NCBI RefSeq assembly: GCF_032854445.1
Contig: NC_088302.1
Coordinates: 38,816,191 to 38,880,190, forward strand
Length of the DNA: 64,000 nucleotides
Direction of reading: 5' to 3'
From: Liolophura sinensis
Taxonomy: Eukaryota > Mollusca > Polyplacophora > Chitonida > Chitonidae
Notes under the pieces: model-generated
Databases searched by the model: none
Told to the model about the DNA's origin: nothing
What the model saw: only the letters and a program-made list of their open reading frames with translations
Translations under genes and position numbers: made by a program
Shown here: piece after piece, positions 1 to 12,416 of the stretch
Layout of the letters: each line of letters opens with the position of its first letter
Position numbering within the stretch: the first letter of the stretch is position 1

Positions 1-115
1 AATGTACAAACAGGGATGAGGTTAGGGTTATAATCACAGATACTTTTTTCTGACCTGTAATTACATGGACAGTCCTCCAGTTCTCTCTAAGGGCACATGC
101 TGCTTTTGTTTCCAG

Positions 116-240
116 ACGGCAGCCTCTGTCTCCTCCACATCAACGTGTAATGGGTCGACAGGCGGGAGGGCCCCCACCACCACTGAGAATGTCAGCGTCA
201 TCTCACAGAATATGTTTGCAGCAACTCCAGGAACTCTCAT
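116..240 (+). CDS. POSH: POSH exon (linker before SH3-3)
   Basis: The acceptor is a pyrimidine-rich tract ending TTTCCAG at 115. The exon reads [17 protein letters not shown] and on to TPGTL, and ends at a GTTAGT donor at 241. It leaves phase 2, so the split codon AT|C gives Ile and runs into SY-VAMYNY of the next exon. The weak donor makes the 3' edge slightly uncertain, but the phase fit supports it. Confidence 0.75.
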
Positions 241-3200
241 GTTAGTCTTGTACTAAGCTCATTTTCATTGAGTGCCTTATTACGGTACATGTAGCGTGTA
301 TCTGGTGTAAACCCGAAGCTTGTAATAATAACCGAAATTAATGAGACTCAAACCCTTATTGGACCAAGTCTGTGATTCCTCCTTACTTACACCTGCTGTA
401 AATGTGCAACCTTTTCAACCACTGAAGCACTTTTTTCAGTGGAATTTATGCATAGAATTATTATGAAAATCATTGAAAATGATTTGTTTGTGTCGCTAAA
501 GATGCAAGCTTCATAAAACTGTGCAAGTTATTTCTCTACGTCCCATAGTTCTCTCGGAATGTTTCAAATGTTGGTTGCCGAGGCGGTTGAAAAGGTTGAA
601 GAATTAGGGTACATGTAGATCAATGGGATGTAGTAGTCAGTGAGTCATAATTATTACATGGACTCTGTCTAAAGCTACATTGTCTCAGGTAAGCAATTGA
701 GTAGGACTTGACTAGTTGACTAGTTGACTCCCAGCCTTACACCACCTGTGCCAATAAGGCATCTAAGTCTGTACAACAGACACTGGAAAGTTTGGCATTA
801 ACTTGCCAAAGGTCAGTGGTTTAGCATCCGTTCAGCCGTAAGATGCCACCATGATGAGTGAATGATTTTTGAGGACAGCATTGACAACAATCAAATGCAT
901 TTATATATATATGAAGGGTTTGATTTTCTAGCTGCTTGTTGTTGTTGTCAGCAGCTATGTGGCCATGTACAACTACAAACCTCAGAAGGAAGATGAAGTG
1001 GAGCTGAAGAAAGGAGAGTATTACACAGTCCACGAGAAGTGTCAGGATGGCTGGTTCAAGGGCACCTCGCTGAAGACCGGCTATTCAGGTGTCTTCCCCG
1101 GAAATTATGTCCAGTTAGTCAGGTAAGGAAGGGTATGCGCTTTCACCACCATTTACAGAAGAAAATTGCTGTTTTGTGTGCAAACTTGGGTTCTTCATCT
1201 TTGTATTATTACTTATTTTCAAGATACAGGGACAAGATATTTTTGCTACTGTATTTCACCTCGCATATAGAATTGCACTTTAAGAAGCCAAAAAAACTTA
1301 AATGATACTTTTGATGTCAACAAGGTTTCTGAAAAGTAATGAATGGAACTTCTCAAAAATCTCTTGAAGTTTAATTTTGAGTGTCCCTATAAGATGGGTG
1401 AATCAGTCAGATTCAAGCAAAATGTGTCAGTTGAAAAAAGCTAAACTTGAGGTGAAACACAGTATTCTAGTACAGTGATTATATCACTCATGTTACCTCT
1501 CAGAGTGGAAGCTCCAATCCAGCTTGCCAGAATACTAGATGGCCAGGGGCAGAATCTAAGTACTTACATATAGCTATGTGTATGGACATCATAAAGATTA
1601 CTTTCTGGCCATTCTGAATTCCTGAATCATTGCTCTAACTACGCGGCAAGGCCATCAATTTTTCCAGCTGTTTTCTTTATAAGTTTCTGTTGACTGCAGC
1701 AGTCATGACTCTTCTGCTAATAGCCCTGTCCTCAACTGTATTTCACCTAAAGTTTGGTATGTAAAAGTGAACTTCTAAATGGCCTTAAAGTTTCCTACCA
1801 TCATAATTCTGGTTGCCGTCATATAAGTGAAATATTCTTGGTAGAGCGTATAAAACTCAAATCAAGTAAATAAATAAATCAAAAGGCGCTAAAATGATAC
1901 TCTACATGCTAACAGTCACATTTTTCTGTTGAGAAATTTATCAGACTTGACAAAAACTTGCATTATAAGGCAAGTGAATCAATTAGAATCAAGAAAAATG
2001 TATCACTTGAAAAATTCTAAACCATAGATGAAATATAGTTTTCTGTATTATCATTTAAAAACAGGTCAAGTAAATAAGAACATTAGCCTTGACACATTCG
2101 TGTTTTTTGTTAATAGTTCAGTAATGCATCTGTACATTACAGAAACAATTAGCTGGTGAAGTAGTATGCTTTGTGTTTGTTATAGGTCATCTATACCAAT
2201 GAAACCTGTCAGTTCCAATGTTCTCAACATCAGGGCTAAAGCCCCTGCACCCACCTCCAGTACCGTCATGATTCCCGCAGCAATAGTCATGTCTGAACCC
2301 GCTCCCCTCCTTCCACCCAGTACGCACAAGGAAGGGACAGTCCTCAAACCCACCGCGGCCAAACCCACCTCTTCTTCCTCTTCCTCGGGCAGCTCTGAGT
2401 CTCATCACCAGCGCACAGGCAGTAATCCCCATGTGCCCGTCCGTCAAACAGGCCCGCCTCTCATGCCTCGCATGGGTAAGGCCGCTGTGGTGGCTGCGTC
2501 TCAAGCCGCTTCAGCCGGCTCCACAAAGTCTTCCCACATCACAAACTTGAGCTCAGTAGGAGTTGTTAAACATCCCCATGCTGTGCCAGTGAGTTTCAGT
2601 TCCTCCCATGCGAATGCCTCCTCCAAAGGATCAAATTCTAAAGGAGTGTCCCACCATAGTGAGCATGCAGTATCTGGGAGTGGACAATCGTGCAAGAAGA
2701 GTAGCAGTAGTAGTGGCGGTCACTCAGGTCATACTGTGCTGGCGCAAAGTAATCCAGGCTATAGTAACAGTGCTCTGATAGTGAAGCCTCATGCTGCCCC
2801 ACCTCCGGGCTCTAACGTTGTGATCAATGCTCCCCCTAATGTATTGGCGGGGGCAACAGGAGGCTCAGCCTCTAACTCCTCCAGCCCCAGTCACAGCAGC
2901 AGGGATAGGGACAAGGAAAAGGTAAGCCTCCAGTGTCCTTTAGTGCACTGTGATTAACAAATACCTGTATATTTGCAATCCTGATTCATTTGAAAGGTTT
3001 TAGCAGAGGCATCTCACATTGTGCATTTGTCATCCTGATAAATGGTAGACTCAAGGTTTAAACCCAATTTGAGTCATTTTCAAGCTTTTACATTGTACAT
3101 CAGTAATGTTGATACTACCTCACTAGGTGGTATAAGGGGTATATGCCAAGTACGGGTCAGCCTGTTGTCAGCAATTGAAATACTCTTGATTTTTTTTTTT

Positions 3201-6200
3201 TTTTTTTTTGATTGGTGTTTTACGCCGTACTCAAGAATATTTCACTTATACGATGGCAGCCAGCATTATGGTGGGTGGAAACCGGGCAGAGCCCGGGGGA
3301 AACCCACGACCATCCGCAGGTTGCTGGCAGACCTTCCCACGTACGGCCGGAGAGGAAGCCAGCATGAGCTGGACTTGAACTCACAGCGACCGCATTGGTG
3401 ATAGGCTCCTGGGTCATTATGCTGCGCTAGCGCGCTAACCGACTGAGCCACGGAGGCCCCCAAATACTATTGAAGACGGCTTCAAACTTTTACTAAAAAT
3501 ATATATAAAAATAAAACATCTGTGAAATCGATGTGAGTAAGTATTATGGTAATCATCAGAACCAGATTTGTTTTCCTGATACAGATTGTAATTACCTATC
3601 ACCAGTCTTGCAATTTGCTAATGTTTCTGCTCTTGATTTGGGTGGGAATGCTTTCTCAGTTTGTCAACATTCGGAAGTAAAGGCAAGGGAATTCCTGGAG
3701 TTGTTGATCACTGTTTGGTTTGACATGTTGTAGAAGGACAAAGAAAAAAAGGAAAAGCTAAGTTTAGTAAAGAGGCTCGCACCTGGCAAAAGTAAACGAT
3801 CAAAGTCACACGACAACGAAACGACGGCAAGTGCTGCACCTGTGCATGTTGCAGACGTAGGAATAAGTCATGTTAGGTAAGTCGAGTCAACAGGTGTTCC
3901 TCATGTGTATTGTGCAGTTTGAGGTCATTTATGCTTGACAAGTTTGGAAGTTTTTACTAATGTGCATTCCACTAAAGTGCACTTAGAGATAAGACAGTGT
4001 GAAAGCTCATGTTGTAAACAGAATGTGCATACTCTATGAAATACAAATAGCTTGTGCATTTTGCTTAATTTTAAAATGTAATATTGGAATTGTGCATCAT
4101 GTTTTTTCGCATGCAACTACTTTCATACATTCATGTGCTAATGGACAAAATGACTTTTTTAATGATTTTTTCAAAACATGGAAATTAAATTATATTGAGA
4201 GTAGAGCTTTTTAAGTTATTATCAGAAAGGAAAAAAAATATCCATAGAATGAATGAAAGATATGGTTTTACTCCACTTCAGCAATAGCCATGTTGTTTGG
4301 CGGGAGGGGGAGGAGGGAGAAACACTTGGTCATTCCCATTTCAATGTCTTTTGGCCTATTAATATCAATACTTTTCTGTTTCACATGAATTATTGTTTGT
4401 CTAAAAGCATGCATAAAAGCTTCTTAGTGTTTACATACTAATATTCAACATACGTGTTCAAAGATAGGAAAGATATGATGGAGGACTATCTTTGTGGAAT
4501 TGTCTTACACTGTACATGCTCTTGTGTAACTTTACTAGCATGCATTCTTTCTAAACCCCACTTCTCTGTGGTTGAGACAAGATTGTACTGTTGTGGAATG
4601 AAACTGTATGTTGTCCCACAAAGCTTTAGTTAATAGGATAAGTTGATAGTAACTACTGTAGCGATGATTTGAAAGCATTGACCATTGTAGTTACAGTCAG
4701 CTTAGACTACAGTACCTTTGGGAAACTGAGGCTCATTCTCACCTTACTGTAGGTCTTTCTCCCTGTTTGCCTAACTAATTCTCTCTCATTTTTATGACAG
4801 ATTTTAGCAAAGCAAAAAATCACAGCTCTCCCTCAGGTTTTTCTGAAAGTATACCTGTATGCTATTCATTAGATGTACTAACCGTGTGAAAAAAGAAAAA
4901 CTGTGTATTGATGTTACATTTTCATGTATATTGAATAAAAGGAGAACTCTGAAAGATGTCCAAAATTTGACAAACTACTGTAGTTCTTGCACCTTTTTGC
5001 AAAAGTTCTTGTACAAACTTTACGTTAGTTCTTGTACAAACTTTACTTTAGTTCTTGCAAACTTTACATTAGTTCTTGTACAAACTTTACTTTAGTTCTT
5101 GCAAACTTTACGTTAGTTCTTGTACAAACTTTACGTTAGTTCTTGTACAAACTTTACTTTAGTTCTTGCAAACTTTACGTTAGTTCTTGTGCAAACTTTG
5201 CTTTAGTTCTTGCAAACTTTACATTAGTTCTTGCACTTTGCACTAGCATGTGTTGAACGTGTTCTTACTACTAACAGTATTTTGTCTTGTTAACTAACCC
5301 TGATGACATGCCATGGCACTTTACTGCATCCTGTAGATCGGGCTCGTATCCAACTGAAGGATCTGCCGGGGTAGCCGAGGCGAGCCATCACAAGAAAACT
5401 GGGTCGTTTGACTCAACATCCACGCACAGCGCATCGGCTAAGTCGTCCAAGCCCAAAACTATAATGAGAGAAAAGTATGTATGGACAGATAAAACCCTTG
5501 TCTTCATACATGTCGGTCCACTTAACACATTACTTTCTCTGGTGTTAGGCTAGCTTGCATTTCGGTTTGTAGAAATCAAAATCTCAGAGCACCATTGCAC
5601 AAAGTAAATGTAATATGTTAAGTTAATTTATTTATTTATTTATTTGATGGGCGTTTCACATTGTACTCAAGAATATCAAGTTGATTGGCAACATGTGTCA
5701 TCATGGCAATCACTTGTGCAATTAACTTTGCCTAATTTTGCACTGTGAAATGAGGTCCTAGATATCACAGTCTACAGTAAGGCACAAATTGGTATTAGAA
5801 AGAACTGAGGCTACATGTAATGATTAAAGTGGAGTTCTGTAGATCTTTCATTGCGTATGGTGTGCCAGGGTACAAATACACTATACACTATTGTGTCTTC
5901 AACCTTCTCGCATGTTTGCAAGGTGTTGCAAACAGGCATATTCTGAAGACATTATTCTGTGTTTACCGTTATAATTATACTTTTTGTGAAGCCCTTAAAC
6001 TGCCCAATCCAACCAATGTAGTTTTGTCTCCAAAATCAAAATGATTTTGCATAAATTGCACTAAAAGTTGCTCTTTCATATGCAAAAAGATTGAGAAATT
6101 AGAGTAATGATTATCTACTGATTGACACGTCTAACTCTGGACATATCATATAAAGACCTAGATCATAAAGTCTTAAGTGATTACATTTTCTAGTACATGT

Positions 6201-7198
6201 GTATTTGATTGAGATTATTACAGTTAGGAAAATGATGTTCAAAGTAGCAAGTCAAAAATTTAAGAGTAGTTATTTCCTTCTGAACTGAATTTTTTTCTGA
6301 ATTATCTTGATAAAGACACAAATGCATGTCTTAACACTGGTTTACAGTGGTTTGAATCTTGAAAGCATGAAGCGTGAAGTTCCACAAAGAATGGAATTTA
6401 TTGAATTGTTATCTTTTTGACATATATAGAAAATTTATTGAATTGTTACCTTTTTCACTATTACAGGTTAAATTTACACTCATTGATTCTGTAGGTGTAG
6501 GTCTTGTACTAAATTTTATTTTGCCGAGAATTTTCTTTCTTAGATGTTTCAGTCAGAATGTCTATCCAGCTGAATTGATGTCTTTGCTGGCCAAGGGTTG
6601 AACATATGTGTACATGTAGCTCAGATTAGACCACTAGTCCTTGAGAGAACGAGATGCATTGGTCAAGTTCAGATCTCATTTTACAAAGCTGCCACCTTAC
6701 CTGAGGAGTTTTTTTGGCTGTCTGGTCAGGCATGGTGGTTTTCTCCTGAATCTGTCAGTTTTCTCAACTGATAAACCTTAGACTCCCATGATGTAAATGA
6801 TACACCTTGATGGTGTAAAACACTTACCATCCAGCAGTTGTAGGCTGATGTAGCTGGGCGTAAACTGGTTAGATTACAGATGTACATATATCTGTGACAT
6901 CTGCTGAGCCATATGGTTTTGCCATACGGTCACATGAACTTTTGGGTTCAAGTGGGCTGTTTCTTTGTAGGTTAATCTGCAAAATGATCTATTTCTATTT
7001 GACGTCTGTGCCTTGTTTTTCCTCAGATTCCGCTGCATTGTGCCGTACCCTCCCCAGAGTGAGGTGGAGTTGGAGCTGAAGCTGGGAGATGTGGTGTTTG
7101 TCCACAAGAAGAGAGAGGATGGCTGGTATAAGGGCACCTTACAGAGAACTGGGAAAACAGGGCTGTTCCCTGGCAGCTTTGTGGAGAAGTATGATTAA
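116..7198 (+). CDS. POSH: POSH/SH3RF-like SH3-domain scaffold and E3 ligase, C-terminal six exons (5' partial)
   Basis: POSH proteins are RING-type ubiquitin ligases and JNK-pathway scaffolds with four SH3 domains. Six exons (116-240, 952-1122, 2186-2921, 3734-3876, 5337-5474, 7027-7198) join with consistent phases (2,2,0,2,2) into 494 codons plus TAA. Exon 2 encodes the third SH3 (AMYNY start, [16 protein letters not shown] end). Exon 3 is a Ser/Pro/His-rich linker. Exon 4 has a basic segment ([13 protein letters not shown]) like the KKEKKGLLKLL stretch of vertebrate SH3RF1. Exon 6 encodes the C-terminal SH3 ([41 protein letters not shown]), which is almost identical to SH3RF1. RING, SH3-1 and SH3-2 must lie upstream. 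SH3RF1 and SH3RF3 cannot be told apart here; invertebrates usually have a single POSH. Exons and splice sites are read directly; the function comes from the family. Confidence 0.93.
241..951 (+). other. POSH intron
   Basis: AT-rich intron. No second coding signal, SINE or RNA gene is visible in it. Confidence 0.6.
952..1122 (+). CDS. POSH: POSH exon encoding the third SH3 domain
   Basis: This exon holds one complete SH3 domain of about 55 residues: the ALYDY-like AMYNY, acidic RT loop ([11 protein letters not shown]), conserved Trp in DGWFKG, and [11 protein letters not shown]. It runs from a TTGTTGTTGTCAG acceptor to a GTAAGG donor, phase 2 at both ends. Confidence 0.93.
1123..2185 (+). other. 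POSH intron with a SINE1 tail
   Basis: AT-rich intron. The only recognisable item is a SINE1 3' fragment at 1797-1884. Elsewhere there are only short ORFs without family signals. Confidence 0.6.
1797..1884 (+). mobile_element. SINE1 3'-end fragment
   Basis: Matches the SINE1 tail: ACCATCATAATTCTGGTTGCC, then GTCATATAAGTGAAATATTC, an A-rich end and TAAATAAATAAATC. The tRNA-like head is missing. It is diverged from the better copies at 3190 and 22937. Confidence 0.7.
2186..2921 (+). CDS. POSH: POSH exon encoding the long low-complexity linker
   Basis: 736 nt, entered in phase 2 (AG|G, Arg) and left in phase 0 at GAAAAG|GTAAGC. The 245 residues are rich in Ser, Pro, His and Ala and begin [20 protein letters not shown]. 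No folded domain is visible. This is the expected disordered linker between SH3-3 and SH3-4. The antisense ORFs over this GC-rich exon are shadows. Confidence 0.9.
3190..3461 (-). mobile_element. SINE1 full-length copy with target duplication
   Basis: On the minus strand it starts GGGGGCCTCCGTGGCTCAGT, a tRNA-like head with an A box (TGGCTCAGTCGG) and a B-box-like GAGTTCAAGTCC. It has the family's conserved 3' half (CATCGTATAAGTGAAATATT) and ends in poly-A (poly-T at 3190-3210 on +). Imperfect 12-bp target duplications flank it at 3178-3189 and 3462-3473 (one mismatch). It lies in the POSH intron between exons 3 and 4. The conserved tail suggests a broadly distributed molluscan or metazoan SINE superfamily; that assignment is from memory. 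Confidence 0.88.
3734..3876 (+). CDS. POSH: POSH exon with the conserved basic segment
   Basis: Acceptor TTGTAG at 3733, donor GTAAGT at 3877. It encodes [20 protein letters not shown] followed by [11 protein letters not shown] and ends [10 protein letters not shown]. The Lys-rich segment matches a conserved stretch of SH3RF1 before the last SH3 domain. The exon was recognised by splice phase (0 in, 2 out) and this similarity. Confidence 0.85.
3877..5336 (+). other. POSH intron with a minisatellite
   Basis: A long AT-rich intron. Apart from the short tandem repeat at 4982-5240 I see no coding or RNA signal. Confidence 0.6.
4982..5240 (+). repeat. Minisatellite (TTAGTTCTTGTACAAACTTTAC family)
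   Basis: About eleven tandem copies of a 20-24 bp unit alternate between a form with GTAC (TTCTTGTACAAACTTTAC) and a shorter form without it (TTCTTGCAAACTTTAC). The first and last units are degenerate. It is intronic in POSH. Confidence 0.9.
5337..5474 (+). CDS. POSH: POSH exon preceding SH3-4
   Basis: Acceptor CATCCTGTAG, donor AA|GTATGT. It encodes [20 protein letters not shown], then [20 protein letters not shown] and TIMRE. The H-K-K-T-G-S-F-D segment resembles HRKAGSLD of SH3RF1, and KPKTIMREK leads straight into the last SH3 domain. Confidence 0.86.
5475..7026 (+). other. Last POSH intron
   Basis: AT-rich. A SINE1 tail fragment lies at 5626-5678. Nothing else is recognisable; the short ORFs here have no family signal. 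Confidence 0.6.
5626..5678 (-). mobile_element. SINE1 3'-end fragment
   Basis: (TTTA)n followed by TTTGATGGGCGTTTCACATT and GTACTCAAGAATAT, the antisense of the SINE1 tail. Only about 50 bp survive. Confidence 0.65.
7027..7198 (+). CDS. POSH: POSH last exon, C-terminal SH3 domain and stop
   Basis: Begins after TTTTTCCTCAG and encodes [18 protein letters not shown] through [13 protein letters not shown], then TAA at 7196-7198. The domain ends only three residues before the stop, as in POSH orthologues. The last ~38 nt of this exon are the start of the downstream tandem repeat. Confidence 0.95.
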
Positions 7199-7800
7199 GG
7201 CTGATGGTTCCATCTCTAATACAACCAGAAGGTCAAGAGGTGCGGTGGACCATGCAGAGATGTGGAAAACGGCTGTTCCCTGGCAGCTTTGTGGAGAAGT
7301 ATGATTAAGGCTGATGGTTCCATCTCTAATACAACCAGAAGGTCAAGAGGTGTGGTGGACCATGCAGAGATGTGGAAAACAGGGCTGTTCCCTGGCAGCT
7401 TTGTGGAGAAGTATGATTAAGGCTGATGGTTTCATCTCTGATACAGCCTAAAGGTCAAGAGGTATGGTGGACCATGCAGAGAACTGGAAAACACGGCTGT
7501 TCCCTGGCATTTTTGTGGAGAAGTATGATAAGGCTGCTGGGGGTTACATCTCTGATACTCCATAATGATCAAGAGGCCTGTTGTACTCTGCAGAAGACTG
7601 GGAAACGATGAGTGTTTCCTGGCAACTTTGTGGAAAAGTATGATTAGCTCTGCTGGGGGTGACATCTCTGATACAGCCTGTTGGGCAGGAGGTCTGGGGG
7701 ATGCTTCAGAAGAAAGGTCTGTTCCGTGGCAGCTTTAAAGAGAAGTATGATTAAGAATGATGGGTGACATCTCTGATACAGCCTTATGATCAAGACGTGT
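7161..7800 (+). repeat. Tandem duplication of the POSH stop-codon region and 3' UTR
   Basis: The segment GGCTGTTCCCTGGCAGCTTT, then GTGGAGAAGTATGATTAAGG and about 70 bp of UTR, recurs at 7271, 7383 and 7495, and in decayed form at 7612 and 7718 (spacings 110, 112, 112, 117, 106 bp). The first copy is the real end of the SH3-4 exon. Later copies keep the coding-like [10 protein letters not shown]-stop segment but have no acceptor of their own and lie after the stop, so they should be 3' UTR. Confidence 0.92.
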
Positions 7801-10800
7801 GGTGGACTAAAGATACCACAGACTGACTACTTTCAAGAAGCCTGTGTATGGTCCGATGAGCTGAGCTGAGCTGAGCTGGACTGGACTCTCATCATTGGGC
7901 ATCAGATGGACATATTACAATAAGTATCCCACCTGGGTACGATACGCAGCAAGACAAACAAGGGACAGTTGCAATCCAAGAGTTATAAATGTGTATTAAA
8001 GATTAAAGGCACAGCCATATAGTATACATGTATGATGATGTATATGTTATTAGAAGGTGCTGATAATACAGAGATTTCATACGATACCAGTCCTGTGGAC
8101 GGTCTACAATACAACCCAATGTCAAAGACAGGCCTATAGCCGTAAGGGGAATGTCCTGGCATAGAACACAGGCTGAACTCCCCTTAGATTTTGGCAGGCT
8201 GGTTCAAGACTGGGGTATCCACTCAGTGTGTTTTAGGCTTTCTTGTTGACTGCTTTCAGATCTGATGAAAGTCAAAAGCCATTTTTAACAAAAGTGACAG
8301 TATTTCAACTAAGTTCAGCATTTTCTAAATGACTTATTTTGCTTGGTTCTGATTCATTCATCCACCTTATATCGCCACTGATTTTTTTGCTAAGTTTGAT
8401 GAATTTCCTATCAGAAAAATTCAATCAAAGGTGTGTTTGTCTTAATGCTTTATGTGTTTCTTAAAGTTCATTTTTACATACCGATACCAAACATTAGGTG
8501 AAATACAGTATTCATTTGTGGTTATATAGTCTGTACTTACTCTGCAAAGTAGCCCGACTAACACTACTACAGCGAACATCTGTACTTACATGCATTACAC
8601 ACCGATCAAGCATATAAAAATACACATTAAGCCTTCCAAATTGTGCATTTTTACAGAGGTAATTACCTTACAGATGCCTCTTTATGAAAGTATTTTGTGC
8701 ACTATAGGCTAAATCCTAATCAGATGACAAATGATTATAATTACAGGGCTCGTTGCCAAAATATTTACTGGATTAAATACGTTCTGAGAGTTGTTTCACA
8801 TCAGTTAACAGATGGGTTTGCGTGTGTGTATAGAAGTGACAATGTCATGTGTATAGAAGTGACAATGTAAAGCTAGTCATACAGAAGGTCAGTATTCCTT
8901 TTAACATGGTGTGTTGTAGGAGGAAACATACAATGTTAGATATTATACATACATGTATAGCTGTACATAGTTTTACCTTGTATCTGAGTGAAAGTGCGAG
9001 GGAAAAGTCCTGTACCAAGAGATCATCTTTGTTGATTATTAAGCCAAATGGCATAACATGGCATCCAACTGATCTGTTTGTCAAAGTGTTTTTGTTGTTT
9101 GAACCAAAAAGTTTTCTTCCAAAGTTTTCTCCAACTCCAGTGGCATAGGTGGTGCACAGGGTATAAAAGAGATATGCATTCTTTAGTTGTTACTGCCAAA
9201 CATCCAGCTAGAAACAAAATTTCTGAGTGTAAATTTTTTCCGGGCCTCAGTATATTAAAGTTGCTTGCAAGTAAGTGTGTTTTTGACAATTTCTCCACAA
9301 TCTTACATGAAGGAATTCATGACAGTTTTATGCTTGCCAATATGTACATTAAGGCTGGCATTTCTGGTTTTTAAATACTTATATAGTTATTAAACACTCC
9401 AGAGAAGCAGAAACAGGTTTTTTTTTTTGTTATAAAATTCTGTGTCATTAGAAGTGTTCTGTGGTGTGCACTTTTAACAATTAAAGTAAGTAGATGCATG
9501 TAGATGGAAGTTGTGGAAGCGTGGAACATTGCGAAGTGGGATTGGAATACAGACACAGGTCGAAAGCCCCAATCAACAATGCGATCCTAGGCAATAATGT
9601 TGAAGGAACACTTTCTGTCTTTAACATGTGATCAAGTTCCAGTACTTACGATCAACTTGAAATAGAATTGCTTTGGGTGTCCCTGGGTTTCTTCCACAAA
9701 ACTTTATGACTAAAATATTTTGAAGTTTGTTCATAAATTTCTTCACTACATGTAGGTTACAGTGCCATAAACAGGCGTGATACGTGTTAAGTAAGGAGAA
9801 ATTGACATACAAAGTCATGTAAAAATGCAGCAGACAAATATGTCTGAACAGTTAATCAGTGATGGAAAATGTGTCAGAAAAAATGTTTTGGTTTATCACA
9901 GATATGTGGTTATTCATATCTTTCTGAGAACAGTCTTGAACTGTAAATTTTATTTAAGCAGTTGAGAATCTGAGCTATATGTAAACTTTGCACATTGCTC
10001 TGGCTCGATATGTTCACGCAGTACTTTTGCTATTGCCACATTGACGTGCAAACGTTAGCTCCTTGTAGCATGAATGTTTGTTTCAGCCGAAAAGCTGATG
10101 TGGTAGATGACGTAAAATTTCACCCAATAAAGTGCATTTTTTAGACTCGAACAAATGTCATAAAAAATTACTTTTGGTTCTGAAATTTTTATTTTTCTGT
10201 AGGATATTATCCTTCCATCCAAACAAAACTCACAGCACCTTTTGAAGATTAACAAAACTCTCAAAATCAAAATGTGTAACAGTCATAGATGAAATTTTAG
10301 TATCTGTAACTATACTCATTTGTTTTGGTAAAAGCTAATGGGGGTAATGGTGAGGTTCATCGATTGATGGCGTTTTTTTTTTTTTTTTATCTCTTGTATT
10401 TTTCCTTTGACTGTATCTCTTTATGTCCACTATTTTATAATGTGCTTGTTATGATTGAGGAAATGTGTAGCATATGTACGTGTACAGCAGTGGGAGGGGG
10501 TCGGGTTGGGGGAAAGCAGCATATTCCCTGTGTATAGAGAGAATGGTTGGTTGTGATACGTATACAATTGTAGAATATAGTCCAACAAAACGGGTTCTTC
10601 ACAAGTCAAATTTTAGCTGAAATTTTGACTAATTTATACATTTTGTATTCATTGTCATTCGCTTTATACAAACGTTAATATTGCTTTACACATGATATCT
10701 TTTTTTTCTATTTTGCTAGGCTGCATTTTCTTTTCCTCCATTCCCCGTTTTCATAGCTGTTTTCTGAAAATAGCTTTGCATGTTTTTTATTCTGAACACA

Positions 10801-10946
10801 CCTAAAGAGTGAGAACTGCTTTGGACATCTTTATTTCAGGCCATTTAATGGATATACTTTTTTGATAACCTGACTTTGCTAAGTTTTATTTACTTATTAC
10901 TACCTTGTCTCACCCAGGTGAACAGTTATGAATAGTATCGATATTC

Positions 10947-10949
<3 letters not shown>
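7801..10949. other. Non-coding region after POSH
   Basis: AT-rich DNA, probably POSH 3' UTR followed by intergenic sequence. It includes a small GAGCT repeat at 7858-7878 and a 20-bp direct repeat near 8828-8868 (TGTGTATAGAAGTGACAATG). Several AATAAA hexamers occur, for example at 10126, but none can be chosen as the poly(A) signal. No convincing coding sequence. Confidence 0.5.

Positions 10950-11010
<61 letters not shown>
10950..11010. repeat. (TA)n microsatellite
   Basis: An uninterrupted run of about 30 TA dinucleotides. The apparent Tyr-Ile ORF across it is an artefact. Confidence 0.98.
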
Positions 11011-11011
<1 letters not shown>

Positions 11012-12416
11012 GAGGATATAACTTATTAATTCCTGGGTAGGTAACACTTTTCACTCTGATGGAAGAGTTGTATATTGAAACACGCTCCCTTTGTTTTGTG
11101 GCCGAGTTCAACACCTTGATACACGTTAGCTTGTTTTTCACACTCCTGTTTCATGCTGATGAGAAACATTGGATGTGCATGAAGTCCACGTGGTATATTA
11201 CATGTACAGTAACCCCTGTCATGTGCTAGCTTCTAATGTTAGTTTGGTGAGGGCTGATTGCATGGACAGGTGTATAATTGCTTGGACATGTGTGTAATTG
11301 CCTCATCAAAATCATCATCACACAATGATCTGATATACTCACCACATATTATATGTAGATAGTCCTACAAGCTATGTTCATACTCACCAGCATTACTGTG
11401 TTGTCATATTTTCACATTGTGAAATGCAATGTTGAGTACAGTGTTATTTGGAAGATTGACTTCCACATAATACTTCAATTCCCTCCATTTGTTGCAGCTT
11501 CTGTATGTAGGTGTTGAATGCCAGGGGAGGGGTAAAGCTGCGAGACTTGCCTACCTGTATACACATATAGAGCTGGGTAGCATAGAGTATTTTAGTGTGT
11601 TTGTTTCATATCATCAAAGCATTTATCTGTCATGTGAAGTTGGAGCGGAACTGTCATTATTTGCCATATGATCACCATATTGTAGCTGTACATGTCAATA
11701 AATGTGTTACCTCACTTAACACCTCTCGTAGAGTGTTTAATTGGAGACAGACCGCTTTTGTGCCCCAATGGTTCGAGTGTCGACCTTGAAGCTGAGATAC
11801 CGGTGATCAAACCTGGGTCAGGTCATAACAAAGACTTGTTCATTTCTGGACTTAGAGGGATGATCAAAGAAACATGATTGGTTGGGCCAGTATAAGTCAG
11901 TATAATGTGACTGGGTAGGGTGTCGTGACTGAAATCTGTGGAATGATGTTTCAGCGGCACCCTTTGGTTACATGGACAGTACGGTGTATATACGTACACC
12001 TAATGGCTCCTCAAATTAACATAAGTACAATTAAAGGCAACAGGAGAAATAAAATATATTTGCTATCACACAAGTAATAAGCTGTCTCTGCTCGTGTCTT
12101 GAAATGCCAACTGTACACTACAAGTATGTACGGCCAACTGTTAACATCTCAACCAAGTGGAATTTCATTTGACAATTTCTTTGATTGAAAGAATCCCAAG
12201 TTACGTATGAATTTTTTTGTTTTTTACTTCATTAAAAGACCGACTTGTAGACTTGCATATCAATGTAGTTCACCGATCATTTTTGATTGGATTTGTGTTT
12301 TTATACACAATACGTGTATTTCACTCATATCAAGTTTGTCATGCTTATGCGTCAAGGAAATCAACTGTGCACTGCCAGAAAACTGACAAACCTCTTCGAG
12401 TCAAAGCCTGAGCAAA
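11011..12416. other. Intergenic region, nothing recognised
   Basis: AT-rich with short ORFs only; no known domain, RNA gene or full repeat element is visible. Confidence 0.5.

Noticed and set aside
2180-2695. Minus-strand ORFs over POSH exon 3
   Set aside because: Shadows of a GC-rich coding exon; the plus strand fits splice phase and the POSH family.
10926-11141. ORF with a Tyr-Ile repeat
   Set aside because: Pure translation of the TA microsatellite.
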